Positions 24,062 through 36,949 of a stretch of DNA of 64,000 nucleotides are shown here, in pieces (position 1 is the first letter of the stretch; each line of letters begins with the position of its first letter). This DNA is from Torreya grandis (Eukaryota > Streptophyta > Pinopsida > Cupressales > Taxaceae). The notes below the pieces were generated by a model, which worked only from the letters and a program-made list of their open reading frames with translations, had not been told where the DNA came from and ran no database searches. The stretch spans positions 309,501 to 373,500 of the forward strand of contig JARHVA010004090.1 of assembly GCA_037957365.1 (NCBI GenBank), in the 5' to 3' direction. The position numbers were made by a program, and so were the translations under genes.

Positions 24062-24450
24062 TATTTATTTATGTATGGATGACCTTAAAATTTTGACTAT
24101 ACTAGTTGTTACCCCCAAGTAACCCTAGAGTCCCAAATACCTGGGATGCTATCTCATGAAATCATCTCAATCCCTAGGGCTCTTAGATGTATTATAAAAC
24201 CTTAGACATTATGAGTTCTCCTTGTATCCTTGAGTTTTTAGGATGCTTCTGCATGGTATCATCTTAGGACATTAGGGTATTATGAGAATTTTGGGATATT
24301 TTGATACTCTCTAAGTCTTATGTCATTAAATCATACATGTGGCATGATCTAAAGGCCCTGAGAGTTTTTTATACTATGGTCTATGCATCATAAGTTGATA
24401 AAAACCCACTGCACCAACATATCGAATCATCACATGACTACAACACCAAT

Positions 24451-25620
24451 CACCTTCCTAACTATGTCCTCTTGTAATTAAATATAGAAAACATGGAATT
24501 ACATGATTTTACCAAATGATATAATGGAATTCAATTGTGAGATACCTAAAGAGTTGGATGATCCTAGATAACATTATCACTAAAACTTATGTCATGTTTA
24601 CTATTTCAATGATTTTATACATATGGATGACATAGTGTCTAAGTAGTGTAAAACAATAATGTGGAATAATATCAGTGAATTAGGCCTTTAAGACAATCAT
24701 AGTGATCAACCACCCCTAAATTTTATGTCCTCATGATTATGCCACATAGAATGATAGCAGGCTTCCAAGAGATCAAGGTTCTCCCTACTACTCTAATCTC
24801 TCATAAATTTTTAACTCCCATGATGATGGTAGGTCCCCAAGTCCCCATGATGATACCATGTGTCATCATCCCAAGGATTTAAATCCAAAAAAAATCCTAA
24901 CTATGTATATTCCTTCAAGTCACATCTACTTTTGATCATACCGCATGACACCATCATGGGGATCTAGACCTTCCTAGTCTTAGATACCTAAGGTGCTTCC
25001 ACATGGCATCATCATAAGGATCTAAGAAATTGGGTATTTCCTAGCTAATTACCACATCCATAACATCATCATAGGGCTATGGGAAACTATGGATTTCCTA
25101 GTTGATTATTGCATCCCATAGATCCTTAGGTCCCTTTAATGATGTCATGTGGCATCATCTTAGGGCATTAGAGCCTAGGGTTTTCTTCATTATGTAGATC
25201 TCCTATAGGTTACACATTCCTATGATCATGCTATATGTCATCATCATGGGGCTCTATTACTTCAATGGTTTTCAAAGTAATCACCACATCCAACTCTATT
25301 GAGTAATGGGTCCTTAGGATGATGTTATATGATATCGTCATTAATATCTAGTCTTTTGGGCCTCTTAGACTATGTCAAAGCATCCAAAGTCATGAATCCG
25401 TAGGATGATATCATGTGGCATCATCACAGGGATCCGAACCTTTGGGCCTTTTTAATTATGTCAAATCCTCCTAAGTCATAAATCCCCAAGATGATGCTAT
25501 GTGGAATCATAATGGGGATCCATCCCTCGGGGCTATGTTAATTACCTCAAACTTAGAATCTTATGTCCTAAGTATTTGTGATGATCCCACATGGCATCAT
25601 TGCACATTTTTGGCATTTTT
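24451..25620. repeat. Higher-order repeat copy 1 (about 1.17 kb)
   Basis: Starts CACCTTCCTAACTATGTCCT and runs to the next CACCTTCCTAAC at 25621. It contains a unique segment of about 390 bp (ending GACCACCCCTAA-like) followed by the 87-bp palindrome units. Confidence 0.75.
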
Positions 25621-26790
25621 CACCTTCCTAACAATGTCCTCTTGATAGTTAACATAAAATACATAGAATCATGTGATTGTTCTAAATGACATGATGGCAT
25701 TTAATCATGAGAGACCCAAATATCTAGATGATGCTACATAACACTATCCACTAAAGCTAATGTTACATTATACCATTTGGATAATTTTATACATATGGTT
25801 GACATGGTATCAAGTAGTGGAAAAACATAACCTAGCATGATCTTAGTCACTCATGCCTTTAGGACCATCAGAATGATTGACCACCCCTCAACTTATGCAT
25901 ACATATGATGACACCATGTGGTATCACCATGGGTATTTGGGACATCAAATTTCTCTCTATTATTTTATATCTTCCCTTAATTTTTGAATCCCACAATGAT
26001 ACTAGATGGCATCATCATGGTTCTCCATGAAACTAATGCATTAAAAACCAATTAACACATCAATCAAATCCTTGGGTCCCTATTATGATACCATGTGGCA
26101 TCATCATGTGGCTTCATAACCCAATAATTGCTTGACTATTGAGATATCTATGTCACACATCCATGTGATCATGATATATGGTATCATCATGGGGATCTAG
26201 ACCTCTTGAGTGTTAGATCTTATAGATGTTTCCATACATTATAGGGATCTAGGAAACTAGGATTTCCTAGATGATTACTACATCCCCTAGATCCCTGGGT
26301 CCTTATAATGATTCCACATGAATTTAATTTATATATCTAGAGCCTATGGTTTCTTAATTGAGAAAATTTCCTTGAGGTCATGTGTCCCTATGATCATTCC
26401 ACTTGGATTAATAATGTGGATATGATGCTTCAGGGGTTTTTTAAGTGATCACCACATCAAACTCTACCAAGTAATAGGTCCCTAAGATGATGATATGTGT
26501 CATCATCATGGATCTCTAGCCCTCAAGGCCTTTGAGACTATGTTGAGGCATCTCAAGTCATGGGTCCCTAGAATAATGCCATGTGGCATCATCATGAGGA
26601 ATTCATCCTTGGGGCATTACATATTATGTCAAAACCTCCTAAGTCTTAGATCCATGAGATGATGCCACATGACATCATCATAGGGCTCAGACCCTCAGGA
26701 CTATGTTGATTACCTCTAAGCATCTTGAATTATGGGTCCCTATGATTATGTCATGTGACATCATCATGTGGCTCTAATGCTTATCATATT
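25621..26790. repeat. Higher-order repeat copy 2 (about 1.17 kb)
   Basis: Same internal order as copy 1: CACCTTCCTAACAATGTCCT, an ATTTTATACATATGG word, GACCACCCCT, then palindrome units. A partial third copy starts at about 26791 and ends near 26940. Confidence 0.75.
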
Positions 26791-26940
26791 CCCTTTTGTG
26801 TTCTCTTGAGAGTAAATGAAGAAACCTTATAATCACATGATTGTGCTAAATGGCATGATGTCATTCAATCATGAGAGACCCAAAGAGCTTAATGATGTTA
26901 CATAACATAATCCACTGAAGCTTAGATCAATAGGCAATAA

Positions 26941-28531
26941 AGTGGGATATGGACAACTCTACACATATTCTAAAAATTATTCTCTTCTATAGTAAAAAAT
27001 ATGCATATTACAATGTATAATAGCTAAGTAAAAGTTGCAAAGAAGCCTACATATTATTAAACCTCTTAATTATTCATATTTTTACAAGTGTGAAATCTCA
27101 ATTGTATCAAAAATCATAAATCCTCTTCTAAACATCAAATTTGTAATAATAAGCCCTATAATTATTTATTAATAAAAAGTTATTTTATTAGTACAACATT
27201 CAAAAAATAATTAATATGTATAATTTGAACATATACAGAAAGAAAAATTATAGAAAAGATCTCTAGATAAAAATTAATATCAATTACACATGTTTGAATT
27301 GGTATATAATAAGAGATATATGTAATCATATGAAATTTATTATCCTATACTACCCATGCTAAAAATTAAATTCATATATAGGATCTAATATCTGCCTAAG
27401 TGTCATGAGATCTATTGAAGCCAAATTTACACTCAACCAACATAAATACATTATAGATACTGACTTAATCAACCATTAAAGGTACATCAAAACATTAATT
27501 ACTCATATTAAACTCACTATTTTCTTTAAATAGATATATTTGGTTTTAAAATGAATCAAGAAAAATACTAAATATTATCATATCATATTTTCTATTTACT
27601 TTTTTCTTCTTTCAAATTTCAATATAAACACTTATAACAACTTTATTCTTCTTGTCTCATCTTATAGGAATAAATACAAGTATTTTCAACAAATTCAAAC
27701 ACTACTACCTATGGATGCTTCATTAATTAGAGTTATGTTGTGTTATTTTTTCTAGTGTTTAGATATAAATATTATTACTACACCTCTCAAATACATTTTT
27801 ATTTTTCAAATATTATTTACTTATAAACCTTCTTATAGCTTTATAAACTCCATGTTTAATTACTATTGAAATAAATTCCAAAAATAGTCTTTAATTATAT
27901 ATATTATCATAGGATCACTATAATACACTTTTCTTTATGTTACAATTATTTTGTTCTTATATTATTCTATATTTGTCAAACAAACAAAACTAGTTTTCAT
28001 ATTTTCTAACACATTGTTAAAAAAAATGATTTCATCTATCTTATACTAATGCTTCAAAAATATAAAATGCAACATGCTATTAAATATAAAGGACAGGATT
28101 AGATTCTATGTGGCCCTTATTAATTTACCATTATTTTTCACATATCGGTAATTTTTTTATAGTTATACAAATTAAGAGTTTAGTTGTAATCTTTCATTTT
28201 TAATATTTTATTCAAATAAGTTTTATGATGTAAATTACCCTTCTATTTATAGGAATAAATTTATGATATATGATTATTAACTATTTATTTTTCATTATAC
28301 TTTTATAAAGTATATTAACATTATTTAAAAGACCAATTTTAAAATCTAAAAGTGGATATATAGCATACATAAATGTTTCAAAACTTTGAGTCACCCTATA
28401 ATTATTGAGGGTGGTCATAATTTTTTCAAACAAGGGTTGTGTAATGTCTAGTCTCTAAAATTTGTGTCAAATAGTATATTACATTTGGTTTTTTTTGTTT
28501 TTGAAATCAAATTCATAACATGAAATAGATA

Positions 28532-28534
<3 letters not shown>
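26941..28534. other. AT-rich non-coding stretch
   Basis: Very AT-rich; nothing supported. Confidence 0.5.
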
Positions 28535-28581
<47 letters not shown>

Positions 28582-28601
28582 ACACACACACACACACACA
28601 T
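28535..28601. repeat. (TG)n(AC)n inverted dinucleotide repeat
   Basis: (TG)n from 28535 to 28579 runs directly into (AC)n to 28601, so the two halves can pair as a hairpin; a short (TA)n follows. Confidence 0.95.
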
Positions 28602-30057
28602 ACACTATATATATATATAGTTAGTGTGATAACATGTCAGCATTAAAACAATTTTATAAGCTGAAACTAGAGGTAAACATTGACATAAATGAAAAATAGA
28701 AAAAATTGAAATGATAAATAAAAAATGACAATTTACCAATATAGACTATTAAAATATAATTTTAATACATCTAAATAAAATATGTGAGTGAAGATATCAT
28801 TGGTCCTATACAATGAATATTTTTTCACCAAATGAAATTAGCATATCCACAAAGTAAGTGTTTGGTAACAAAAATAAAATTACAAAATATGAAACATAAT
28901 TTATCTTGTTGATAACTATATAACAATATAATTACGAAGTGATGATAGTATTCAATATAAATATGAAACGTATCATATGTTTGAAATGCAAATCCTTGAT
29001 CAATACGATATATAACTAAAAACTATTGGAAAAGAAATAGATGATGAAGTTTAGACTAGATGCACAAAAGTAACTTACATTTGTAACATAAATAAATCAT
29101 AGTATATCTATAAGACACAAGTTCTTAGGTAGTACTATTAGTAGTTGTTCATCTTTTCCATATAGGCAAATGAGGTATTTATCATTGAAAGTTTTTATTT
29201 GATTATTGAGAGATAATGAGTGTAAATATATTAGTAATTGTAGTTTCAAATCTGGAAAAAGAAAGAAAAAAGTTTAGATTCAGATTATATATCTTAGTTT
29301 TTATTTCATACATCAACAGTAAAATGAATTTTTGTTTATCAAGATTGAATTTTCCTTGAAATGAGAATCCTATTAGAAAGTATAAAGTGCTTGCCTTGTT
29401 TTTTAGGTACTCATTATGTGATATTTATGTGAATGTAGGAACAATTCTTTTTATTAGAGGCTCTAAAAGATTGCACAACATATTAGTATTTTTTATAGTT
29501 TTCATATTTCAAATCAAGTGATGGTGATATGCACATGGAGTTTATTATTTTCATGAATTTATAATTGAAGGTTTTGGTGTGGGAAGGTTGTGATGGTTGA
29601 ATTATGTAATTATAGTTATTGAAAGTGAGTTGAAAGGACATTGAATATATATTGGCAATTATCAATGAACCTTAGACCTAGAAAAGATCAGGTTGAAAGT
29701 GTTATAATTTAATATCTTGAATTTAATTGCATGTTGCAAAAATAAAATGTAGATTATGAACTTGAGTGTTAGTCAGATCATGTAACATATGTCTATTGTT
29801 GTGTGCAATAATGCATACAATTCCTAGATGATTTTTTTAGCTTTCAATGATGTGATGAATGTTGATTAAGTGGTTTTAAAATAATTTTCATGGCCAAGAT
29901 GCCTGATGATATTCTTGAATAAGTATATTATAAATTATTTAGCCTATATTATTTTGAACTTTAATGAATAGAGGCTCAAAACTTACATATAGGTAAATAT
30001 GCAAAGTCAAGATAATAGTTTCAATTTTATAATGTAAATATAGAGATTTAAAATAGT
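28602..30057. other. AT-rich stretch left of the Gypsy element
   Basis: No gene was recognised. If the Gypsy element (30058-40893) is nested in the helentron, this could include the helentron 3' non-coding end; I saw no terminal hairpin that would prove it. Confidence 0.4.
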
Positions 30058-31960
30058 TTCAAATAGAATGAAACGTGCATGGTGACTTCAAGTTAAAGCT
30101 ACAATAATTAACCATTTGGATTTTAAAAAAACTAACAAGTAAGACGTGCATGGGGATGCCAAGTTTAGACCTCATAAAATAACTATTTGGATTCAAAAGA
30201 GTGAATGTGGAGCTGACAAGTTTCTAAATCATGGAAGCTTAGAGAAGATCTAATGGTGAGCAATAATCTAACAACATCAGTGGGTCCCAAAAGTCTAATG
30301 AAGTTTATTTTATTGTGCCAAAGTAAATTGAAAGAAAATGAGAATTTAATAGGTTAATGAATCTCAAAGAAAATATGTAGTTTCCAAAGAGCATGATCTC
30401 ATGATCTCATAGCAAATCCAACAACACATGGGTAAAGATAAGTTTAGTGGATCTAGGTAGATCAATGAAGTGTGTTCACTCATACAGAGTATATTTGATG
30501 GTGAGGAGTGGGTCAAAGGGTCAATAGATCTTAAGATTAAATGTATGAGTGTCAAGTGTCTTAAGCCTGTTAAACTGGTATAATATCTATGGCTCACATT
30601 CATTCATATAGAGAAAGATTAATGGTGTTAGTAAAGTTAATAAGTTGACAACCAATAAACAAATTCAAGCCTAGGAGAATTTTGATGGAGGTTGATGAAC
30701 TTATTTTTGACCTAGGAAAGCAAATTGATAAGAGCTAAGTTCTAAGATGATCCAGGTTGAACTAGAATGGATATTTTAGGGATTGAACATCACCATTAAA
30801 GCTCTACAGAGGCAAAATAAGTCTTTTATACCTAATATAAATAAAAAGGTGGAAATTATTGTCAAATCAAGATCAAACACCTAGTAAGCTTCATTTCATT
30901 GACATTAAGACTATAGGAAAACCACTAAATTAGATTGGTCTTCAATCTATACTAAATACATATGTTTAGTTTTTTTATTAGGGATAAATATATGGTTATA
31001 GAGAAATGTCTCATCTATCGACATGGATATATCCTTGATAAAGTAGGTATTTATCACCACTCAAAATAGACATGACATAGCTCTATCTAGATTCAAGGTA
31101 TAATGACTTTATCCTTATAGTGAAAGCAAGTGGAAGGTGGCATGGAAGATCAAACTAAGGAGATCTAGTATTTGGAAAAAGTAATTAGATAATTAAAAAA
31201 AGGTGGCATCTCAATTAATGATCTTAGATGGAGTGCTCCCCTTCTCTCTCCCTTTTCTCTTATATCTCTTATTATTTTCCATTTTCAAGCTTTCTCTCAC
31301 TTTTGATGAGAAATTATTTCTCAATTATAGAAGAGTAGAGACTCTCATTTGATAAGGCTAGACCCTATCAAAATTTGTATGAAATACCTCTTGAATAAAT
31401 AAAGACTTTTTTTGTCTATCTCTCCCCTCTAAATTGTGTGTAGTAAAGCTTATGCAAGATGGCATTGTGAAGGAGAATCTTCCATGCCCATCATCCTTCT
31501 TTCTTACTCATTTCTAGGTGTCTTCAAGTTAGTTACAGGTCTAAGTTAGTGTTATTTATATCATTGATACAAGCTCTTAATGAGTCTTAGAACTCCTCTT
31601 TGCCTACATTCATTACTTCCTACACCTAGTCTATGAAACACTTATGCAACTAGCTAGTTTTGTGAGATTATGTGAGCTAGCATTGTATTATGCTTCCTCA
31701 GTGTGTATTTCATGCTTATGTGAGTTCTCATTTAAATTTTGTGAATCACCATTTTATATTTCTTAGTGACCCTTTCTCCCTTATCTAACCATTTTTCCAT
31801 TAAAAACATTAGTATAGGTGATCCATCAAAAGAAAACTAGCCTTCTTTAGAGGTCTAACCCCACGATAGGTGATGCATAGCTTATTATTGTTTCCATAGT
31901 GTAGCTCAATTGGAGAGATCCTTAAAAACCCTCTTCAAGGGTTAAAATGGATGCTACAAT
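30058..31960 (+). repeat. 5' LTR of Gypsy element (about 1.9 kb)
   Basis: Matches 38987-40893 from AAATAGAATGAAAC to CCCTCTTCAAGGGT...GATGCTA. Shared landmarks include GTGCATGGGGATG, CTCATACA, CAACATGGATATATCCTTGA-type words and CTAGCTAGTTTTGTGAGATT. A minus-strand open frame (30364-30603) recurs in shortened form in the other LTR only because the LTRs are copies. Confidence 0.85.
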
Positions 31961-32299
31961 AGTTTCTATCATGCCCAATGGGATATAATTTCAATGAAGA
32001 TTGGTTAAATTTTGATGCAAATTTGATCAATTTGTAGTAGTTATAGCTTCCAAGCAACAACATTTGACAACTTCAAAAGAAGATTCAAAATTCTAGTAGA
32101 AGATTAGTGACTACATCTCATGCCAAAGGTGACTACAAGGTTAGATTCTAGAGGTATTCCCTTTAAACTCATTGAATTGACTTTACACTCAATAAAGAGA
32201 TTAATATTTTCTAATACACACCCATATAAAGGAAATTTTGTTCATTAGTCAATTTTAAGGCCTACCCCTATAATAAGATCTTTGTTAAACCCTTTCATA

Positions 32300-33330
32300 G
32301 CCATGGTAGCTCTTAGAGCTTTCCCCTTTGTGGATTTTAATTTCCAAAGTTCTCTAGACCTCCCTTAATATGATCTTATTCTAGTATTAGCTCTTGAAAT
32401 TGTCCCTTATTTTATTGGAGACCAAGATAAAACCCTTTTTGATCACCCCATGGATATAGCCAAATTTTGTAACATTCATGATATCAATGAGGAAAATGTA
32501 TCAATTAGGTTATTATCAATATTTTTTAAAGGTGAATCCCTATACTATTATAGAAGCCTTCATGATAACTTTATTACATACTAGGATCAATTAGGGGATG
32601 AATTGTCTAAGAGATTTTAAGACAAAAGTGACCATTTATCACTTGTAGAGTAATTAATCATAATTCAAAGAGTCCCTCATGAAGTCATGCAAGACTTCAA
32701 TATAAGGTTCCAAAAAACTTGGGATAGAATGCCAGTCTCTATTAGGCATACCCCTAACTTTTCCTTTCTTTACTATTTTAAGGCCATAAATAGTGACATT
32801 ACAACAATGATCCAATCCACAAGAGGAAACACATTTCCAAATGCATATGAGGTGGCAATCAGAGCAAAATATTGTCTAGTGTAGGCTGATAAGCTTACAC
32901 CTAGAATACCAATGCCTTTGTTCATTAAGATCAAACCCCTTATTTCTATTCCTTCCATTCTTGTCATTATTCCTATGCCTAAAATTTCTACTGTACCCTC
33001 ACATAAGTAAGAAAAGGCTTCTACTAGTCAATCTAGTGATTACCAAGAATAAAAAACTTTCAAGAGCTTAAAAACATGCTTAATTCTTTGGGAAATGAAA
33101 TAATGAATTTTAAGAGGAAACAAACTTTAAAATAGGCATTATCAAGCCTCATATCAACCTTAATAGCAAGATTATAAAAAAAAATAGACCATTTTACAAA
33201 GGAAGCTTCCTAGGTCAAGGCCAAGGTCAAAACCAAGGATAAGGGCAACCTAAATATGTTAGGAAAAATAACTATAATCAAAATGTTGAAAGCACTTCCA
33301 ACACTTTGGTTCCCATTCAAAACAATATTT
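32300..33330 (+). pseudogene. Gypsy gag
   Basis: Broken frames give a retrotransposon gag-like sequence: PMDIAKFCNIHDINEENVSI (near 32450), ESLYYYRSL (near 32535), DQLGDELSKRF (near 32585) and the longest open piece at 32687-32884 (DFNIRFQKTWDRMPVSI). The order (capsid-like helices, then a basic Gln/Asn-rich tail near 33200) is typical. Zinc knuckle not recognised. Confidence 0.65.
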
Positions 33331-34054
33331 CTCAAGAAGATGAGGGTGCCATGCCTTGGAATTAGTCTTTTGGGCAATCCATTATTCTAACCACTGATTT
33401 CACTCAAGATTTGAATGATCAATGGTAAAAGGCCACTAATTATGGGTAAAATCAATCTCTTATGACTCATAACATAGAGGTACCCATGATGACAAAACTA
33501 AAAGAGCCTCAACAATGTCAAAGACTTGATCAAGGACCAAGTTATTTGGGTGCTACAATGGTGAATTATGAGAAAGAAGAGTGTTATGCACTCAATCATT
33601 AGGCTAGTTTTATCTAGACATACATTCCAATGGTATAAAATACAAAGTTCAAAATAAGGAACATGGATAGCAATCAAGAAAAATTCAAAGAGATTCCTAC
33701 CATTAATCCTTCAATATCAAAGCCAAATGGACTTGCTACTATTATAAGGGTTCCAATAGCTCCAAGGAATCAAAATTAGGGAAATGTCTTTATCCCTCAA
33801 ACCTCATAAGTTCAAAGTATAGTTGTCACTCCAAAACACAACCAAAGTTTGGTGGTTTACCCATCAACATTGTGGAATAGAAGAAGAAGTCCAACACAAG
33901 TGTGCCAATGTGGGATGTGCTCTTCATGATTGCTTAGGTAGACATCCTTCAAGAAGGGTTATCAAGAATCAATGTTTCTAAGAAACCACCAAGCAAAGAG
34001 AATGTGGTTCTCACTAGTGAAACCAAAGGACCAAATAAAAGGTAAATAAGTAAG

Positions 34055-34342
34055 GTGGTCAAACCTCCTACCTTATACATTTTAGTAATGCTTGGTGACT
34101 CTTTAGTGAAAAATTTCTTTCTAGATAGTGGAGATATCATATCAGTAATGCCAAATTCTATAGCAAATGATCTTGGTCTAAAGTATGAGCCCAATTCTAA
34201 TGGAGTGTCACAATTGGATGGATCTTCCATCAAGCCATCTGGTATCATCAGAGATTTCAACATGACCCTACATGCTTATCCTAGTGTTTTAGTGGCTCAA
34301 TATGTGTTGATCCTTAATATGCCTCCTTGTTTTGCACTTTGA
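34055..34342 (+). pseudogene. Gypsy aspartic protease
   Basis: A 95-codon open frame with the retropepsin core NFFLDSGDIISVMP (near 34110), where D-S-G is the catalytic triad, then GLKYEPNSNGVSQLDGSS and a C-terminal hydrophobic strand VAQYVLILNMPP. It lies between gag and the first RNase H. Confidence 0.75.
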
Positions 34343-34709
34343 TTATATAGAGAATTCACAATAAATATTGTAGGTTATCTCACAAAAAATTGGTGACACA
34401 TGGCATTTAGAACAAGATATGGGACCAAAGTGTCCATCAAGGATGATCCCATTGCATAATTCCACATTGAAACCTATGGGTTGGAAAACATAAACCTCAA
34501 TTTTACCATCCTTGATGAGGATGAATTCATATATGGTCAAGAATTAAACACTCACCCTAAGAAGATACCATACATGTTTTTGGATGAACTATAGAATGAC
34601 AATCATTTGGTTGATCCCTTAGAAGGAGTTGAAGAGAGGGACATGGGTGTCTGTTGATTGAATGAAAAGAATCAATCCATGCCATCCCTCATTGGACCTC
34701 AATAAGACT

Positions 34710-35130
34710 CCAGTGGCTTATGTAAATTGTTCTTTGATGGTTTAAGAAGAAAACATGGAGTGGGTATAGGTGCAATGCTAGTATCCCCCTCCAAAGACAA
34801 TTATTTCTCTTCTTACAGATTCTAATTCAGTTACTCTTGTAATGTAATAGATTATGAAGGCCTTATCCATGGAATTCAATGGGATAATAAGAGAGGAATC
34901 AAAAAATTACAAGTTTATATGGATAATGAGTTGATAGTGCACTAGGTTAGAGGCTAAAATATCACCAAGAATCTTTTGATGAAGTCTTAAAAACATAGAG
35001 TGTGGGACCTAATTAAGGATTTTGAGGCATTTAACATCCAAGCAATACCAAAGAACCAAAATGGACATGATGATAGGTTTGTAGTTGTGGGAAATCAATT
35101 TGATATCCCAAATGAGTTAAAAAAGACCAT
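34710..35130 (+). pseudogene. Additional RNase H domain before RT
   Basis: Reading LFFDGLRRKHGVGIGAMLVS (from about 34729), then VIDYEGLIHGIQWD (near 34850), LQVYMDNELIVH (near 34910) and IPKNQNGHDDRF (near 35050). The four acidic positions of RNase H (D, E, D, D) are all present, and the sequence style is that of the archaeal/plant-type RNase H, not of the Ty3 RNase H. It lies between protease and RT, while the usual RNase H is also present after RT. Three stops interrupt it. Confidence 0.75.
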
Positions 35131-35589
35131 GGTGAAGCCATATGTCAAAGTGATGGTGAGACCATTAGTGCCAAAGAATGAAACTCATTGGTAGGTCTTT
35201 TAAAATGGCAAACAAATTATTTTATTTTTATATCAAGAATCAGAGTTCTCCTCCATAAACTAGGAAAGGTTTCAACATAATTATGAGGATTGAATTATTC
35301 AAATGAGATCTAAAAAGATTCTTAAAGGGCTTGTCACCCTTGAAGTTTTTTTCCATGAAGGAGATCATATGAGAAAAGACAAAATAGTGATGTCAAGAAG
35401 TGAATATAAATATGAAAGAGTCATTATCCTTAAAGAGAAGTTCCTAAAGCTTGGAAAGGTAAGCACTAAAGTTGAAAGGCTTGATTTCATATAACTTTGT
35501 AAAGAATATGTAGACATCTTTGCTAGGGAGTACAGTGACTTAAGAGGCTTTGATCCCAAGTTGTCCCAACACACTATAGAACTAGAGGT

Positions 35590-36860
35590 TAATGCCAAGC
35601 CTATTAGGTAGAAGTAGAGGCATATAAAACCCAAAATTTAAGAGATTATGAGGAAATAATTAACCAAATTAATTGAATCCAAGATCATCTTTGCCATTAA
35701 GCACTCCTCATGGGTAGCCAATTTGGTACCTATGAGGAGAAAGAGTGGGGAGATCATATTGTGTGTTGACTTTAGGGATCTAAATAGGGTTTATTTAAAG
35801 GATCAATATCCTTTGACATCAATAGAGAAACTTCTTTAGATAGTTGTTGGTTTAGAATGCTTCTCTCTTTTGGAAGGGTATTCAGGTTATAACCAAGTGC
35901 TAGTAGGAGATGAAGATAAGTATAAGACTGCCTTCACCAAAAAGTGGGGCACACATTCTTAATAAAATATGCCTTTTAGATTGTCAAATGTTGGGGCCAC
36001 TTTACAAAGAGCCATGGACATGGATTTTCATGTGTTGTTAAATAATATGGCACTAGTTTACTTAGATGACATCATATTTTTCTCCAATAAAGCTAAAGAA
36101 CACTTAGATCGCCTAAGGTTGATCTTCTAAAGATGTAAAGAGTATGGGATCTCTTTATATCCAAAGAAATGTGTGTTTGATTTTCATCAAGAAAAAAAAA
36201 TTGGTCACATTATCTCAAAGGAAAGGTTAGCCATTGATCCTAATATAATAAGTGCCATCCTAGTACTCTCTTTACTTAAGCACAAGAAAGGAATCTAGAA
36301 CTTCTTTTGGAAAGTAAACTTTGTGAGAAATTTTATACCTAGTTTTGCAAACCTAGTCAAACCTATCACTACCATGATAAAGAAGAGCCAAGTGTTTTCT
36401 TGGTAAAATGAAGGTAAATAAACCTTTGAGGCAATCAATAAATCCATTTCCTAAGCATGATCACTCATAAATATTGACTTCTTAAAATATTTTCCATTAT
36501 ACATATTTGCCAATATTGATAACATACCATCTATGTTGATGCATAAGAATGGTGAAAGACTTGAACAACCAATTGCCTTTCTTAATCAAGGGTTGGAAGG
36601 ATATGAGGTAAAGTACACTTTTATTGAAAAGTAAATTATTGCATCTTTGAGAAGCATCAAAAATTTTAGGGTAATGTTTTCAAATAGCAAGGTTTATCTT
36701 ATGGTGTCTCATCCTAGAGTTAGGGACTTCCTCCTTAAAAAAGACTTGAATGATAAAAGAGAAAGTTAGAATACCAAGACCATGGAGTATGATGTGGAGA
36801 TCAAAGTAACCAAGCTGGCAAGAGTCAAAGGCTTGTGTGAGCATATGGTAGATGATCTTA
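35590..36860 (+). pseudogene. Gypsy reverse transcriptase and RNase H
   Basis: RT motifs in order: SSWVANLVPMRRKSG (35705), CVDFRDLNRVY (35765), DQYPLTSI (35800), SLLEGYSGYNQV (35865), MPFRLSNVGATLQRAMD (35970), YLDDIIFFS (36058, catalytic YLDD intact) and GHIISKERLAIDP (36205). The connection and Ty3-type RNase H follow: QPIAFLNQGLEGYEVKYTFIEK (near 36570) and VYLMVSHPRVRDFL (36690). About ten stops, few frameshifts. Confidence 0.88.
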
Positions 36861-36949
36861 AAGATGATAAAGAAGTTTTTATGGTGATATAAGATAATTC
36901 ATAGATAGATGAACTTCCACCTCAAGATAGTTGGCTCTAGGATAAGACA

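Larger units (their letters stand above)
24062..26940. repeat. Satellite-like palindromic repeat, block B
   Basis: More than 20 copies of a near-palindrome close to ATGATGCCATGTGGCATCAT. Clear starts lie near 24847, 24933, 25139, 25222, 25319, 25404, 25491, 25580, 25906, 25995, 26085, 26167, 26298, 26391, 26485, 26572, 26658 and 26741; steps are mostly 82-97 bp. Around each copy recur GGGTCCCTA before it and GGGGATCTAGACC-like words after it. A distinct segment (GTCCTCTTGA then ATGATGGCATTTAATCATGA) recurs at 24466, 25636 and 26800, giving a higher-order period of 1,164-1,170 bp. No coding capacity. Confidence 0.85.

Noticed and set aside
23837..24082. 81-codon hydrophobic ORF that could be a small membrane protein
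   Set aside because: Phe/Leu-rich composition is expected from T-rich DNA; it overlaps the satellite start and has no supporting context.
24062..26940. CRISPR-like array, because of regularly spaced palindromic repeats
   Set aside because: The repeats are degenerate, the spacers are related to one another, and the surroundings are eukaryotic transposons; no cas genes.
30364..30603. Minus-strand ORF with a similar ORF at 39350-39535, looking like a conserved gene pair
   Set aside because: Both lie at the same place in the two LTRs of one Gypsy element; the similarity is LTR identity, not protein conservation.
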